64,000 nt of DNA from Chryseobacterium sp. ON_d1 (GCF_006829085.1 NZ_BJTC01000005.1:226161-290160); one strand, 5' to 3'. Counted from the stretch's first letter, positions 1-8,958 are shown. Made by a program: numbers and translations. The notes: a model not told the origin generated them from the sequence alone.

Positions 1-1201
1 CAATTTTGTAATCCCCCAGATTGGCTCCGAAATAAGTAAAGGAAACCTGGTAGAGTGTTAAGCTTGAATCCGTGGAATATTCATAGAAATTTCCGGCAGA
101 ATTTAATTTGTATAAAATTTTGTTGACATCATATTCGGTTACTACACCTGAAGGGGCATACATAAGATCGGGATTGTTTCCCGCCTCTGCAAGAATCTGC
201 TCATCTTCCTTGGAAAGATTTAAAGAAAGAGGAGCATTCTTATTATCATTTTCCATGAACCAGTTAAATCCTATCTTAAACTTTTCTCTCTGATGCTCCA
301 GCTTTCCGGTAAAGAGGTATCGTGAATAATTCCTGTTGGCGTAGTTATAAGAAATCGTGATGAAGTTCTGCTGGAAAATAGGACGGAAGCTGGTGAAGGT
401 AACCTCACCGGTATTGTAATTGATAACATAGTCCTGGTTTTCTCCACGTTTCATTAAGATCCCATCAATAAAAACCTGTTCAGAACCGGAAATAAGTGTG
501 ATAAACTGCTCGCCGTTCTTCCCTGTCAGACGATAAGGTCCCTGGTTACCTTCAACCCCCTGAAAACGTATTCTGTGAAATTCACTTCGGGCAACACCGG
601 CAGAAATATCTACAAATGTTTTGTTTTCCTTTCCGAATTCCGTCTGAAACTGAAGCCCCATACTCCGTCTCTGGTATTTGGCGAAATAATTTTTGGCTTC
701 TATAAGATCAAGGTGTCCGGCCCGGAGGATAGACTTTTCCTTAATATTGAGCTGCATGTAGATTTTGTCGAACTCCTCTAAAGTTTGAGTATAACCATCA
801 GCCTGAATCGGAAGATTATGATCTGAAATACTGGCTAAAATGGTAACATCCTTTGATAGCCGTCCTGAAATCTGAAGATCCATGGAACTTTGCACAGACT
901 GCCCCTGGTTATTACCAAATGTAATCCCACGGATGATAGAACCTTTTGAATTAAGCTCTCCTAAAAATCTTTTTTTATCATTTTTTGCCAGTACAGCTTC
1001 ATCGATAACGACTTTGTTGTGGGTTTTTATGAAATCCAGGGTGTCTTTTGCGAAAATATCCTGTTCAAGCCTTGCGGCAAGAATACTGTCTCTTTTAATA
1101 CTGTCTTCAGGAATGTTGGGATTTTTCCATGAAAATACCTGAGCATTTCCTGAAAATATGCCAAAGAAGAATAATACGAATAGAATGATAAAATTCCGCA
1201 A
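1..1201 (-). CDS. Large secreted/outer-membrane protein, 3' end outside window
   Basis: An uninterrupted reading frame runs from a TTG at 1201 off the left edge, about 400 residues. A TAA lies a few codons upstream and no ATG occurs early, so TTG is the only start that keeps the signal peptide (hydrophobic FIILFVLFFFGIFSG, then AQ cleavage). The mature part is rich in short beta strands and contains RGITFGNNQG, SVQSSMDLQISG and a strand-dense block around VFIDGILMKRG and DYVINYNTGEVTF. I recognise the pattern from long uncharacterised Bacteroidota envelope proteins but cannot name a family. The N-terminal style recalls SprA-like proteins, but identity is not established because most of the protein is missing. 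Location at the outer membrane is inferred. Confidence 0.75.
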   Translation of the reverse strand, partial: MRNFIILFVLFFFGIFSGNAQVFSWKNPNIPEDSIKRDSILAARLEQDIFAKDTLDFIKTHNKVVIDEAVLAKNDKKRFLGELNSKGSIIRGITFGNNQGQSVQSSMDLQISGRLSKDVTILASISDHNLPIQADGYTQTLEEFDKIYMQLNIKEKSILRAGHLDLIEAKNYFAKYQRRSMGLQFQTEFGKENKTFVDISAGVARSEFHRIRFQGVEGNQGPYRLTGKNGEQFITLISGSEQVFIDGILMKRGENQDYVINYNTGEVTFTSFRPIFQQNFITISYNYANRNYSRYLFTGKLEHQREKFKIGFNWFMENDNKNAPLSLNLSKEDEQILAEAGNNPDLMYAPSGVVTEYDVNKILYKLNSAGNFYEYSTDSSLTLYQVSFTYFGANLGDYKI

Positions 1202-1592
1202 GTCCTGAAAAATAATTCGTAAAAATAATTAAAAAATGTTAATACTAAGAGGTTTAACATTATTAACGGGAATTTCTGTGGTTTCAGATGGATGTAATGC
1301 TTTATTTATTGGAAATAATTCTAATGAATTTATCCTCTCTTTAGTTTATATAAACGGGTACAGATGTTCAGGGCTTCAACTATAAAGTATGTTAGAAACT
1401 CAAGAATGTGAAAATAAATTGTCATGGCAGATATGGCTTTTAAGAAGCGCAAATGTTTCTTTAAAAGTTTCTGATTGTAAAGAAGGGGGCTTGTAATATA
1501 CCCAAAATTATAATTGTAAAACTGTTTCAGAGAAAATTACCGAAAAACAGAATGGCTAATTAACTAATTGTTAAATATATATCACTACTCAG
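1202..1592. other. Intergenic, no gene seen
   Basis: About 390 bases between a leftward gene and a rightward gene. I see no open frame with coding character and no strong hairpin. Promoters for both flanking genes should lie here, but only the rightward one at the right end is recognisable. Confidence 0.5.
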
Positions 1593-1620
1593 TTTGAATA
1601 GCGTTTTTTTTGTAGTTTTA
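1593..1620 (+). promoter_or_regulatory. Bacteroidota-type promoter, lamin-tail gene 1
   Basis: TTTG at 1593-1596, a 16-base spacer, then TAGTTTTA at 1613-1620, one base off TAnnTTTG. It overlaps the long-frame TTG at 1594, which argues that the true start is the ATG at 1645. Confidence 0.4.
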
Positions 1621-1644
1621 CGGAGTATTAAAAAAAATTATTTT

Positions 1645-2481
1645 ATGAAAAAGATCTTTACTATTTTAGGATTGGTGTCAGCAACGGCATTAATGAATGC
1701 CCAGATTGTGATTAATGAGATTTATGGAGCTGGTGGTGGAAGTAATTCTGCTATTCTATATAAGTACGACTTTGTAGAATTAAAGAATATTGGATCAACA
1801 ACTGTTACTTTAACAGGAGCCTATTTACAATATGCATCATCTGGAGGGACTTTCAATGGAGGTAATAGTAATCATGCATTGCCAAGCATTACTTTGGCTC
1901 CAGGACAAACCTATCTTCTTCAGGAAGGAAGTGCCGGTACAGCAGGAGGCGATTTGCCTACTCCTGATGCTATTGGAACGATCAATTTGTCAGGATCTGC
2001 CGGTAAACTTGCTTTAACTTCTGATAATACTGCACCTACTTCTGCTACGAGTGCTAATGTCATTGACTTTTTAGGATACGGTACAGGTGCTAGTTATTTT
2101 GAAGGAACCGGACCTGCGCCTGCACCATCAAATACAACTTCAATTGCAAGACTTGCAGGAGATACTAATAATAACTCTGTAGATTTCACAGCAGGAACAC
2201 CTACTCCTCAGAATTCAAGTAATGCAACTTTATCTGTCATTGACGCTAAAAACGCAAAAGCAACCAATTTTGTAAAGAATTCTTTCGTTAAAAATAATGA
2301 GATCGTTTTCGGATCTGATGTAAAAGACGTAAAAGTTTTCAATATGTTTGGACAGCTTGTAAAAGAAACTTCTGTAAAACAGAACGGAACTGTAAGCGTT
2401 GCTGAACTGGCAAAAGGGAACTATATCGTGACAGGTACGGTGAATAACCAGCCGGTTTCTCAAAAGGTTCTTAAAGACTAA
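1645..2481 (+). CDS. Secreted lamin-tail domain protein with T9SS type A sorting domain
   Basis: 278 residues from the ATG at 1645, chosen because it begins the signal peptide (MKKIFTILGLVSATALMNA, cleavage before QIV). The frame is open to a TTG at 1594, but a promoter-like element covers that. The mature N-terminus IVINEIYG followed by DFVELKNIGS and later VIDFLGYG fits a lamin-tail (LTD) beta-sandwich. The last 70 residues (VKDVKVFNMFGQLVKE, then AELAKGNYIVTG and a Lys-Asp end) match a T9SS type A C-terminal signal, predicting export through T9SS and surface attachment or release. A paralog follows directly. The LTD function in bacteria is unknown to me, and no catalytic motif is visible. 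Confidence 0.85.
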   Translation: MKKIFTILGLVSATALMNAQIVINEIYGAGGGSNSAILYKYDFVELKNIGSTTVTLTGAYLQYASSGGTFNGGNSNHALPSITLAPGQTYLLQEGSAGTAGGDLPTPDAIGTINLSGSAGKLALTSDNTAPTSATSANVIDFLGYGTGASYFEGTGPAPAPSNTTSIARLAGDTNNNSVDFTAGTPTPQNSSNATLSVIDAKNAKATNFVKNSFVKNNEIVFGSDVKDVKVFNMFGQLVKETSVKQNGTVSVAELAKGNYIVTGTVNNQPVSQKVLKD

Positions 2482-2500
2482 TCTTTTTGGATGAAAATAT

Positions 2501-2533
2501 AAACAGCCTCTTCATTGAAGGGGCTGTTTTTTT
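2501..2533 (+). terminator. Intrinsic terminator
   Basis: Stem AAACAGCC (2501-2508) with GGCTGTTT (2522-2529) followed by a T run, 20 bases after the stop of the first lamin-tail gene. It separates the two paralogs into independent transcripts. Confidence 0.8.
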
Positions 2534-2592
2534 ATGGGTTATTTCCTCATTCTTAGATTTTTATATTGCTTTATTTCTTAATTTACTGGTAT

Positions 2593-2600
2593 TATTTTTG
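2593..2600 (+). promoter_or_regulatory. -7 element, lamin-tail gene 2
   Basis: TATTTTTG at 2593-2600 matches TAnnTTTG and lies 36 bases before the ATG at 2637. A convincing -33 box is not seen. It sits inside the longer frame that would start at 2487, supporting the ATG at 2637. Confidence 0.45.
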
Positions 2601-2636
2601 ATATTTTTATTTCAGTCCATTCCTAAAATAATTACG

Positions 2637-3446
2637 ATGAAAAAAATCTTTACTCTTGTTGGTCTTACCGTATTATTATCCTTTTCTAAGGCCCAGATCG
2701 TGATCAATGAGATCTATGGCGGTAATGCTAACTCCGGGGCTGTATTGAAGAATAATTATATTGTCCTTAAAAATACCGGATCCACTTTGGTTTCTTTAAC
2801 AGGGGCAAGCATACAGTATGCTCCGGCTATTGGTCCTTTTACGGAATATCATACATTGCCGGATCTGACACTGGGACCTGAAGAAACCTATCTTATTCAG
2901 GAATCGGTGATTGAAGGAGGAGTTGAAAGTCTGCCTGCACCAGACTTTATTGCAACTACTGTAACGAATTTTGACGGAACTCCCAACAAATCTTCAGGGT
3001 TAAAAATCTCAAATGTATCCGGGAAAATCGCTTTAGCAGGAAATATTGTACAGGTTACAGGACCCTCAGCATCCAATGTGCTGGATTTTGTAGGATATGG
3101 ATCAAATGCAGATCAGTTTAAAGGCGACGGACCAGCTCCTTCTCCGACTGCAACCACTGCTATCAAAAGAACCTTGGTAGGCAGTAATGATAATATGACA
3201 GATTTTTCTCTTGAAGGAAGTGTAAAATCCAATTTTGTGCAAAATCCTTTTATTAAGGATAGTAAAGTTATCTTTGGTACTGAAGTGAAAGATGTGAAAG
3301 TATATGATACATTCAGGCAGGTAGTGAAAAAATCACCCACAAAATTAGCTTCAAGTCTTGATATTGCAGAGCTTCCAAAAGGAACATATATTGTCACAGG
3401 AACCATTAACAATATTCCCATCTCACAGAAAATTATAAAAGATTAG
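2637..3446 (+). CDS. Secreted lamin-tail domain protein, paralog 2
   Basis: 269 residues from the ATG at 2637, which starts the signal peptide MKKIFTLVGLTVLLSFSKA before QIVINEIYGG. The frame extends to 2487, but those 50 residues are a low-complexity translation of the intergenic region and its terminator. The domain order equals the upstream paralog: LTD-like sandwich (IVLKNTGS, NVLDFVGYGS), then a T9SS type A tail (VKDVKVYDTFRQVVKK, AELPKGTYIVTG, ISQKIIKD). The sorting domain is more diverged than in paralog 1: the usual N-x-x-G-Q core reads DTFRQ here, which could weaken sorting. Substrate or partner unknown. Confidence 0.83.
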   Translation: MKKIFTLVGLTVLLSFSKAQIVINEIYGGNANSGAVLKNNYIVLKNTGSTLVSLTGASIQYAPAIGPFTEYHTLPDLTLGPEETYLIQESVIEGGVESLPAPDFIATTVTNFDGTPNKSSGLKISNVSGKIALAGNIVQVTGPSASNVLDFVGYGSNADQFKGDGPAPSPTATTAIKRTLVGSNDNMTDFSLEGSVKSNFVQNPFIKDSKVIFGTEVKDVKVYDTFRQVVKKSPTKLASSLDIAELPKGTYIVTGTINNIPISQKIIKD

Positions 3447-3454
3447 TTTTAATA

Positions 3455-3489
3455 AAAAGAACAGCAAATATTTATAAGCTGTTCTTTTA
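3455..3489 (+). terminator. Intrinsic terminator
   Basis: AAAAGAACAGC (3455-3465) pairs with GCTGTTCTTTT (3478-3488), just after the stop of the second lamin-tail gene. Confidence 0.75.
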
Positions 3490-3616
3490 TTTTAGACGAA
3501 GTGTGGTCTTTTGGAAATTTAATCCACAAAGTTTTCCACAATATTTTTTATTATTGAGGTTGTTAAACTTACATTCATTATTTTTTGTAAAGTTTAAATA
3601 CCTTTATTAATAAAAT

Positions 3617-6439
3617 TTAATACCAGCCTCTTCTTGCTGCATTAATAATGGAGCCGAGATTAAGAATCAATGTATATCTGATACGCTTTCCATAATCCTT
3701 GAATGAAGGCTCAAATCCTAAAGAAGACTGTATCGGGAAATAGATTTCCAGAAAATCAGGAATGATTCTTACCTTAACCCCGGTATCCCATATGAATTTG
3801 GCAGGAAGATTTTTATTTTTGTAAACCCCGGCATCAGCATACACATGGAATATTTTCCATACACTTGAATCTACGTTGGCAGAAGTGATCCATTGGTTAA
3901 CACTTCCTGGCAGAAAAGATTTGAATCCGCCGTCTGCCAGTATAAACTGTTGTGAAAGAATTCCGCTGCTGGCGCTTTCCCCCAAAAGGGTATAAGAAAA
4001 TGAATAGTTGGAAACCCTGGAAATTCCATAGTTGAAAAGGTTGGTCCGGGTATTGTTTCTTAAGAAATATCCTGCAAATAAACGTACGCTGAGCTTTTGT
4101 TTGGGAGCAAATTCCCATCTGTAGAATCCTTCAGCAGTTATTTTATTGAAATCTTCCATTCCCTGGGTGCTCAGACTGAAGCTTTTTTCATGGATCATCT
4201 GGCTGTCGCTATAGCCATATCCGATGCTCCAGAGATTATATTTGCTGTAGTCATTAGTCGCGATCATCTGAGGACTCAGATCTCTCTCAAAATAATTATA
4301 GGAAATCCCGATTCCTCTGCTTACTGTACTTCTCGGATTCTTCCTGAAATTAATAGTGGAAGATAGGGAGGTTTTTCTGTATGCAAGATCATAATCATAG
4401 TGAAAATAAGAGCCGGAAGCGCCAAAAGTTAAACTTCTGATAATACTTTCAGCCGGAAGAAAAGAGTAGGAGACTGCAGCAGATCCTGTCAGCTTCCCTG
4501 TTCCGGTACTGTAGGTAGGAGTCACTGAATACAGGAATTTCTGGTCAAAGAAAGACTGATTTTTTAGATTCACTCCCAAAAGGAATTTATCGTAGGTATT
4601 GTTGAAACGTACTCTTGGGCTGATGTAAATTTCATTGTATTCAGGGTTGGGAATATCTTTTATTAATTTAAGTTTAATTTTTTTTGCATTTGAAAACAGT
4701 CCCTTTGCATACAGAAAATTGTCCCGGTAATTGGATTCAGGGAAAATATATCCGTTATTTAAAGTGACTTTATAAATATTTTCTGATGCAGGAAGAGATA
4801 AGCTGGTAACATGTTCATTTTCCTGAGTGTCTACCCAGTAATCTTTCTTTTCCCCCTCTCTGGTTTCTGTTTGCAGTTTTACAGGAATGGAAATATCCGT
4901 ATTTTTTACAATTCTTATTTGCAGAGAATCGTTTTCTTTTCTGATGTTTTTCAATTTAAAATCAACTCTGTTTTTTTGTTTGAAAAAACCAGAAAGATAA
5001 GCTGCTGATTTATTTTTTTCAGAAAGGGCTGTCAGAAACTCTTCAGGATTGATTTGTTTTCCGGAGTTCTGAGAAATATAATTTTTTACAATTTCATTGA
5101 AGCGGTCATATCCCATTTTATCAGCTGAATAGTTGAAAAGACTTCCGGTTTCAAAGCTGCTGATGGCCATATCATTGAAGTTACTCAAAACAGGGAAGTG
5201 CTCATCTATTTTCTGATCAAGATTCTGCAGCATGATATACTGATAGGACAGTCCATAACGATCAAGAAGTTTTACTTTGGAAGCATGGAATAATTTTAAA
5301 GGTTTGACTCCGAATATTCTGGTTTCAGGAAGAGTCCCCAAAAGTTTTGTGTCAGCGTAGAACTTTTTGAGATACTGAATTTCCAGATAAGATTTTAAAC
5401 CGTTTTTAAACCAATGATCTTTTTCTTTATCTGCAATTACGCTTTCGTCAAGAACTTTCTTGGCAATAATTCCAAAATAATCCAGGTCGGTATTTTCTGT
5501 ATCAGTAAATAAACGGAATCTGAATTTCCAGAAAGTAATATCATTATTTCCAAAAAAATCTTCTTTGGCTCTGAATTTATCTGAAATAAAAATACTTTTT
5601 GGAAGTAATCCGATGCGTTCTTTAAGAAATTTTAATTGTAAAGGAAGGTAAAATTCCAGGTTTTGTTTTTCCTCCGGTTTAAGATTATATCCAAACTTGA
5701 TGTCGATTTCCTCTCCGTCAACATTGGTTTTTATAGAAGGAAAGCTGGTTGTTGAAACCAAAAATTCAGGATCCGAATCAAGATATCCTTTAAATGAATT
5801 CATTTGGATTTGCGGAAGATTACCTTCGACAAAACTATTAACAGGAATATCAAAGTTTACAGTCCAGAAAGTATTGAAACTTACAGGTTCTTCAATATCG
5901 TGGTAGTTTCTTCTGGAAATATTGTCCGGATCAAAGTGATCCGGAACAATAAAGAAATATTTTAATATGGTATTCTGAGCGGAGGTTCCGTATCCCGTAA
6001 AAGCTCTATCAGGAAGCTGCATCCGATATTGTAACCGCAGCTTAACACTTTCTCCGGGCTTCAATACATTCTTAAGAGGAATGAAAAGATTCTCATCTGA
6101 GAGTGTATTGATAGAAACAGCCTCATTTTCAGAATTTTTAATATTCAGTTCGAGGAGTTTTCCCAGCTGATCACTTTTTGCAAAATGTAAATCAGTATTT
6201 CTGTCTTCCAGTTTTCTGTAGACTAAAGAGGTCCCCCGTTTATTATAGGCAGAAACCCAGTTCAGGAGTTTTATGGTTTGCAGGTCTTTTCCGGAATGAT
6301 TGTGATAAACAATTTCCTGGCTGACATCAAGGTTCTTTTTGTCAGGAGACAGTTTAGCTTCAATGTATATACTGTCTGTCTGTGCAGAAACCTGTACAGC
6401 TCCCCATAACAAAATAAGACAAATGCTGATCTTTTTCAA
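3617..6439 (-). CDS. M1-peptidase-like envelope protein with barrel-like C-terminus
   Basis: 940 residues from a TTG at 6439. No in-frame ATG precedes the signal peptide MKKISICLILLWGAVQVSA, and a -7 element lies just upstream. Residues of about 20-250 resemble the beta-rich N-terminal domain of M1 aminopeptidases (EIVYHNHSGKDL, FFIVPDHFDP). Around 330-520 the layout recalls the M1 catalytic domain, but where HExxH and the downstream W-x-N-E-G should be I find only HWFKNGLKSYLE, with neither the zinc motif nor the glutamate. The last 330 residues are alternating amphipathic strands (YNEIYISPRVRF, TLILNLGS) ending in Trp-Tyr, as in outer-membrane barrels. I infer a non-catalytic membrane-anchored pseudo-peptidase. 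Automated labels of aminopeptidase should be doubted. Confidence 0.75.
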   Translation of the reverse strand: MKKISICLILLWGAVQVSAQTDSIYIEAKLSPDKKNLDVSQEIVYHNHSGKDLQTIKLLNWVSAYNKRGTSLVYRKLEDRNTDLHFAKSDQLGKLLELNIKNSENEAVSINTLSDENLFIPLKNVLKPGESVKLRLQYRMQLPDRAFTGYGTSAQNTILKYFFIVPDHFDPDNISRRNYHDIEEPVSFNTFWTVNFDIPVNSFVEGNLPQIQMNSFKGYLDSDPEFLVSTTSFPSIKTNVDGEEIDIKFGYNLKPEEKQNLEFYLPLQLKFLKERIGLLPKSIFISDKFRAKEDFFGNNDITFWKFRFRLFTDTENTDLDYFGIIAKKVLDESVIADKEKDHWFKNGLKSYLEIQYLKKFYADTKLLGTLPETRIFGVKPLKLFHASKVKLLDRYGLSYQYIMLQNLDQKIDEHFPVLSNFNDMAISSFETGSLFNYSADKMGYDRFNEIVKNYISQNSGKQINPEEFLTALSEKNKSAAYLSGFFKQKNRVDFKLKNIRKENDSLQIRIVKNTDISIPVKLQTETREGEKKDYWVDTQENEHVTSLSLPASENIYKVTLNNGYIFPESNYRDNFLYAKGLFSNAKKIKLKLIKDIPNPEYNEIYISPRVRFNNTYDKFLLGVNLKNQSFFDQKFLYSVTPTYSTGTGKLTGSAAVSYSFLPAESIIRSLTFGASGSYFHYDYDLAYRKTSLSSTINFRKNPRSTVSRGIGISYNYFERDLSPQMIATNDYSKYNLWSIGYGYSDSQMIHEKSFSLSTQGMEDFNKITAEGFYRWEFAPKQKLSVRLFAGYFLRNNTRTNLFNYGISRVSNYSFSYTLLGESASSGILSQQFILADGGFKSFLPGSVNQWITSANVDSSVWKIFHVYADAGVYKNKNLPAKFIWDTGVKVRIIPDFLEIYFPIQSSLGFEPSFKDYGKRIRYTLILNLGSIINAARRGWY

Positions 6440-6456
6440 ATATTCGTGATAAAGTC

Positions 6457-6464
6457 CAAATATA
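6457..6464 (-). promoter_or_regulatory. -7 element of the M1-like gene
   Basis: On the minus strand TATATTTG (plus CAAATATA at 6457-6464), 18 bases before the TTG start at 6439. It supports that start and a very short 5' leader. No clear -33 box. Confidence 0.45.
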
Positions 6465-6492
6465 ACTTATTTTGTATATACTTTATAGCATT

Positions 6493-7872
6493 TTAACCCT
6501 GAATTGCTTTTTTTTCCAAAGAATTAATATACGCATTCCATCCCTCAGTCTTATAAGTGATCGCAGATGCTTCAGGATCATTGGATTTGTAAATTCCTCT
6601 TCCTACAATAATAAAATCGGTGTGCAATGTTTTGAATACGTGTTCCGGCGTGTTGTACTGCTGTCCTTTACCATCTCCCGAATCTGCAAGGTTTACACCG
6701 GGAGTGAATAATAAAAGTTCTTCAGGAAGCTTATTTTGAGAAACACCACCTATTACATTAGGATGAGATAATGCTACTTTCAAAGCTTCTTCACGATAGC
6801 TTGCTGTTGTTAATGTTCCTTTGGAAGACATACCAACAATAGCTACCACTCCTACATTATTGAAGCAGTCTAGTGATTCAAAGCCTCCGATCACCTGGGA
6901 AGTTACGAAATCTGCCCAGTTGGTAATTTTGAAAACCCCGCTTGTAAACTGAAGTTCCTGTGTATTTCCAATGTCAGCAAATTTTCGGTCTTCCATCAGC
7001 AAAAACTGATGTTTTGCGGCAATTGCTTTTAAAGGGATGATTGTTTTTTCATATTCGAAATCAGAAATAATATCGATATGGGTTTTTAAAGCAATAATAT
7101 GTGGCCCCACTTTTTCTGCCAATTCCAATAACTCCTGAGTCGTAGTGACATCTGCAGAAGCGATAAGGTTTGATTTTTTTGCTAAAGCTGTTTCCAGTAA
7201 TTTTTTTGATACTGAATGTTGTGCTGCCTGAAGTTTCTGCTCATAAGAAGATCTGGTTTCTTCTTCAAACTGAATATGATTTCCCTGAAGGAAGTCCTGG
7301 ATTCTTTTTACTTCTTCATCTGACAATTCACCGGTTTCCTGAAGAATGCCACATACTTCCGAAATATTAAAAAGAGTGTGTACTCTATATCCTTTGCTTT
7401 CCAGTAACTGTTTTCCTCCCTGCTCTCTGTCCAGTACCACAACGATATCTGAAACTTTAAGGTCTTCCTGTTCTATTTCAGGTATCGTTTCCAACAATGA
7501 TTTTCCTGAAGTGATCACATCCTCTACCAAAAGACAGTTTTGTCCTTTCTGGTAAATGCCTTCAATAAGTTTTTTGGTACCGTAGCTTTTCGCTTCTTTT
7601 CTTTTAATAATTAATGGAATATAGCTTTCCAGAGACATTGCAGTCGCCATAGGAAGAGCGGCATAAGGAACTCCACAGATTAAATCAAAATTATCTAACG
7701 GAAGCATTTCCAATAAATAATTAGCAAGATTTTTTAAAATTTTAGGATCTGAAGCCAAAGGTCTCAGGTCTACATAAAAAGGACTTTCAATACCGCTTTT
7801 CAGGGTAAACCTTCCGAATTTGATGATGCCTAGTTTGTAGCACTCTAAGAAGAATTCTTTTTTACTTTCCAT
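6493..7872 (-). CDS. Bifunctional UMP synthase (OPRT fused to OMP decarboxylase)
   Basis: 459 residues from an ATG at 7872. The N-terminal half (about 1-200) is orotate phosphoribosyltransferase, with the PRPP loop LLVEDVITSGKS at 114-125 and the RKEAKSYG block near 91-98. The C-terminal half (about 215-459) is orotidine-5'-phosphate decarboxylase, with the catalytic array EDRKFADIGNT at 294-304 (Asp-Lys-x-x-x-Asp). Together they convert orotate plus PRPP to UMP in the cytosol. The domain order and the DRKFADIGNT signature match animal and fungal UMP synthase/URA3 enzymes, not the DLKxxDIPNT type typical of bacterial PyrF. It stands alone, with no other pyr genes beside it. Confidence 0.92.
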   Translation of the reverse strand: MESKKEFFLECYKLGIIKFGRFTLKSGIESPFYVDLRPLASDPKILKNLANYLLEMLPLDNFDLICGVPYAALPMATAMSLESYIPLIIKRKEAKSYGTKKLIEGIYQKGQNCLLVEDVITSGKSLLETIPEIEQEDLKVSDIVVVLDREQGGKQLLESKGYRVHTLFNISEVCGILQETGELSDEEVKRIQDFLQGNHIQFEEETRSSYEQKLQAAQHSVSKKLLETALAKKSNLIASADVTTTQELLELAEKVGPHIIALKTHIDIISDFEYEKTIIPLKAIAAKHQFLLMEDRKFADIGNTQELQFTSGVFKITNWADFVTSQVIGGFESLDCFNNVGVVAIVGMSSKGTLTTASYREEALKVALSHPNVIGGVSQNKLPEELLLFTPGVNLADSGDGKGQQYNTPEHVFKTLHTDFIIVGRGIYKSNDPEASAITYKTEGWNAYINSLEKKAIQG

Positions 7873-7943
7873 TATTTTTTATTAGATGTTGCAAATTTAA
7901 GGAATTGAAATAAGGCTTAAAAATTTATCGGTCATTTGTAAAT

Positions 7944-7973
7944 AAAAAACCATCCCGGATGTACCGGGATGGT
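7944..7973 (-). terminator. Intrinsic terminator of the YkvA-type gene
   Basis: Ten-base perfect stem ACCATCCCGG/CCGGGATGGT at 7949-7973 with a 5-base loop. On the minus strand it is followed by a T run, 20 bases past the stop at 7994. Confidence 0.85.
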
Positions 7974-7993
7974 GTGGAAAATATAATAAACTA

Positions 7994-8335
7994 TTATTTT
8001 ACGATTTCAGCATCAATAACTTGAGTACCTCTGTATTTTTGTTCAGCTTCCCAGAGTAAAAATTTGTCAACCTCTTTGATAAGTTTAGGAATCGTCAGTG
8101 AAAGTACTGCCAGATCGTCCATCACTCCAAGCACCGGTATGGCAAATTCAGGAAGCAGATCAATGGGGGAGATGACATATAAAATACCCAGTAAAGGAAG
8201 AATAATGTCTATGGATTTCATTGGATAGATCCCTTTTCTCCACATTTTGACCATTCTGAAAATATCTGGAATCTTTTTTACAAACCCCTTGTGATTGATG
8301 GCTTCCTTTGCAAGATTTAATTTTGAATATTTCAT
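7994..8335 (-). CDS. YkvA family (DUF1232) small membrane protein
   Basis: 113 residues from an ATG at 8335. The central hydrophobic block at about 45-85 contains YVISPIDLLPE and GVMDDLAVL, the signature of the YkvA/DUF1232 family of small membrane-associated proteins. Function is unknown in general. It has its own terminator and no obvious operon partner. The next upstream minus-strand gene ends 83 bases away. Confidence 0.85.
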   Translation of the reverse strand: MKYSKLNLAKEAINHKGFVKKIPDIFRMVKMWRKGIYPMKSIDIILPLLGILYVISPIDLLPEFAIPVLGVMDDLAVLSLTIPKLIKEVDKFLLWEAEQKYRGTQVIDAEIVK

Positions 8336-8418
8336 TTTGTGTTTGGATTTAATAAATTTTTCAACGGTATAAATTTCACAAATCCTGTACCAACAAATTA
8401 TAAAATTTAGTTAAAATA

Positions 8419-8958
8419 TTATTTGATAATATTGTCAATGAACTGATGTACAGTCTCTGTGTTCCAGTCTTTTGTAGCATCTTCTTTAATGAGGATTCTT
8501 CCGTGCTTGTCCAAAAGGAAAGTGGTAGGGAATACTTTTGGAAGAATCTTCTCAGAAATTGGACTTTGGGCAATATATACAGGAACGGTATAGTTGTTTT
8601 CTTTCAAAAATTTCCTTACATCCTCTTCTTTGTCATTCATAGCGATCAATACAAAATCTACATGATCTTTTCTGGAGTCATACAGCTTCTGGATAGAGGG
8701 CCATTCTTTTCTGCATGGCGGGCACCATGTTCCCCAGAAGTTAAGGAAAATACCTTTGTCTTTAAAGTTTTTAAGGTTGGTGCTGGGCGCATTGATTCCC
8801 TTAAGCTCTATATCGTAATCTTCATCAGTGATGTGGACCGCATTTTCAATGGTGGCAACCGGAAAGAAAGTGTCCTTCAGAAAATTTCTTACTCCCGGTA
8901 TCAACGCAATACCTGCGATAATGACGATCAATACAAGATAAATGACGTTTTTTTTCAT
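8419..8958 (-). CDS. TlpA-like membrane-anchored thiol-disulfide oxidoreductase
   Basis: 179 residues from an ATG at 8958. One N-terminal transmembrane anchor (about 4-22), then a thioredoxin fold facing the periplasm with the active site WCPPC (Cys79, Cys82). IAMNDKEEDVRKFL and PTTFLLDKHGRIL follow with the cis-proline at VFPT. The family reduces or isomerises disulfides during envelope protein or cytochrome maturation. It starts 9 bases after the stop of the gene upstream (8968), which also encodes a thioredoxin fold, so the two are probably co-transcribed. Confidence 0.88.
   Translation of the reverse strand: MKKNVIYLVLIVIIAGIALIPGVRNFLKDTFFPVATIENAVHITDEDYDIELKGINAPSTNLKNFKDKGIFLNFWGTWCPPCRKEWPSIQKLYDSRKDHVDFVLIAMNDKEEDVRKFLKENNYTVPVYIAQSPISEKILPKVFPTTFLLDKHGRILIKEDATKDWNTETVHQFIDNIIK

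Noticed and set aside
3617..6439. Active M1 aminopeptidase
   Set aside because: No HExxH motif or downstream catalytic glutamate was found anywhere in the 940 residues.
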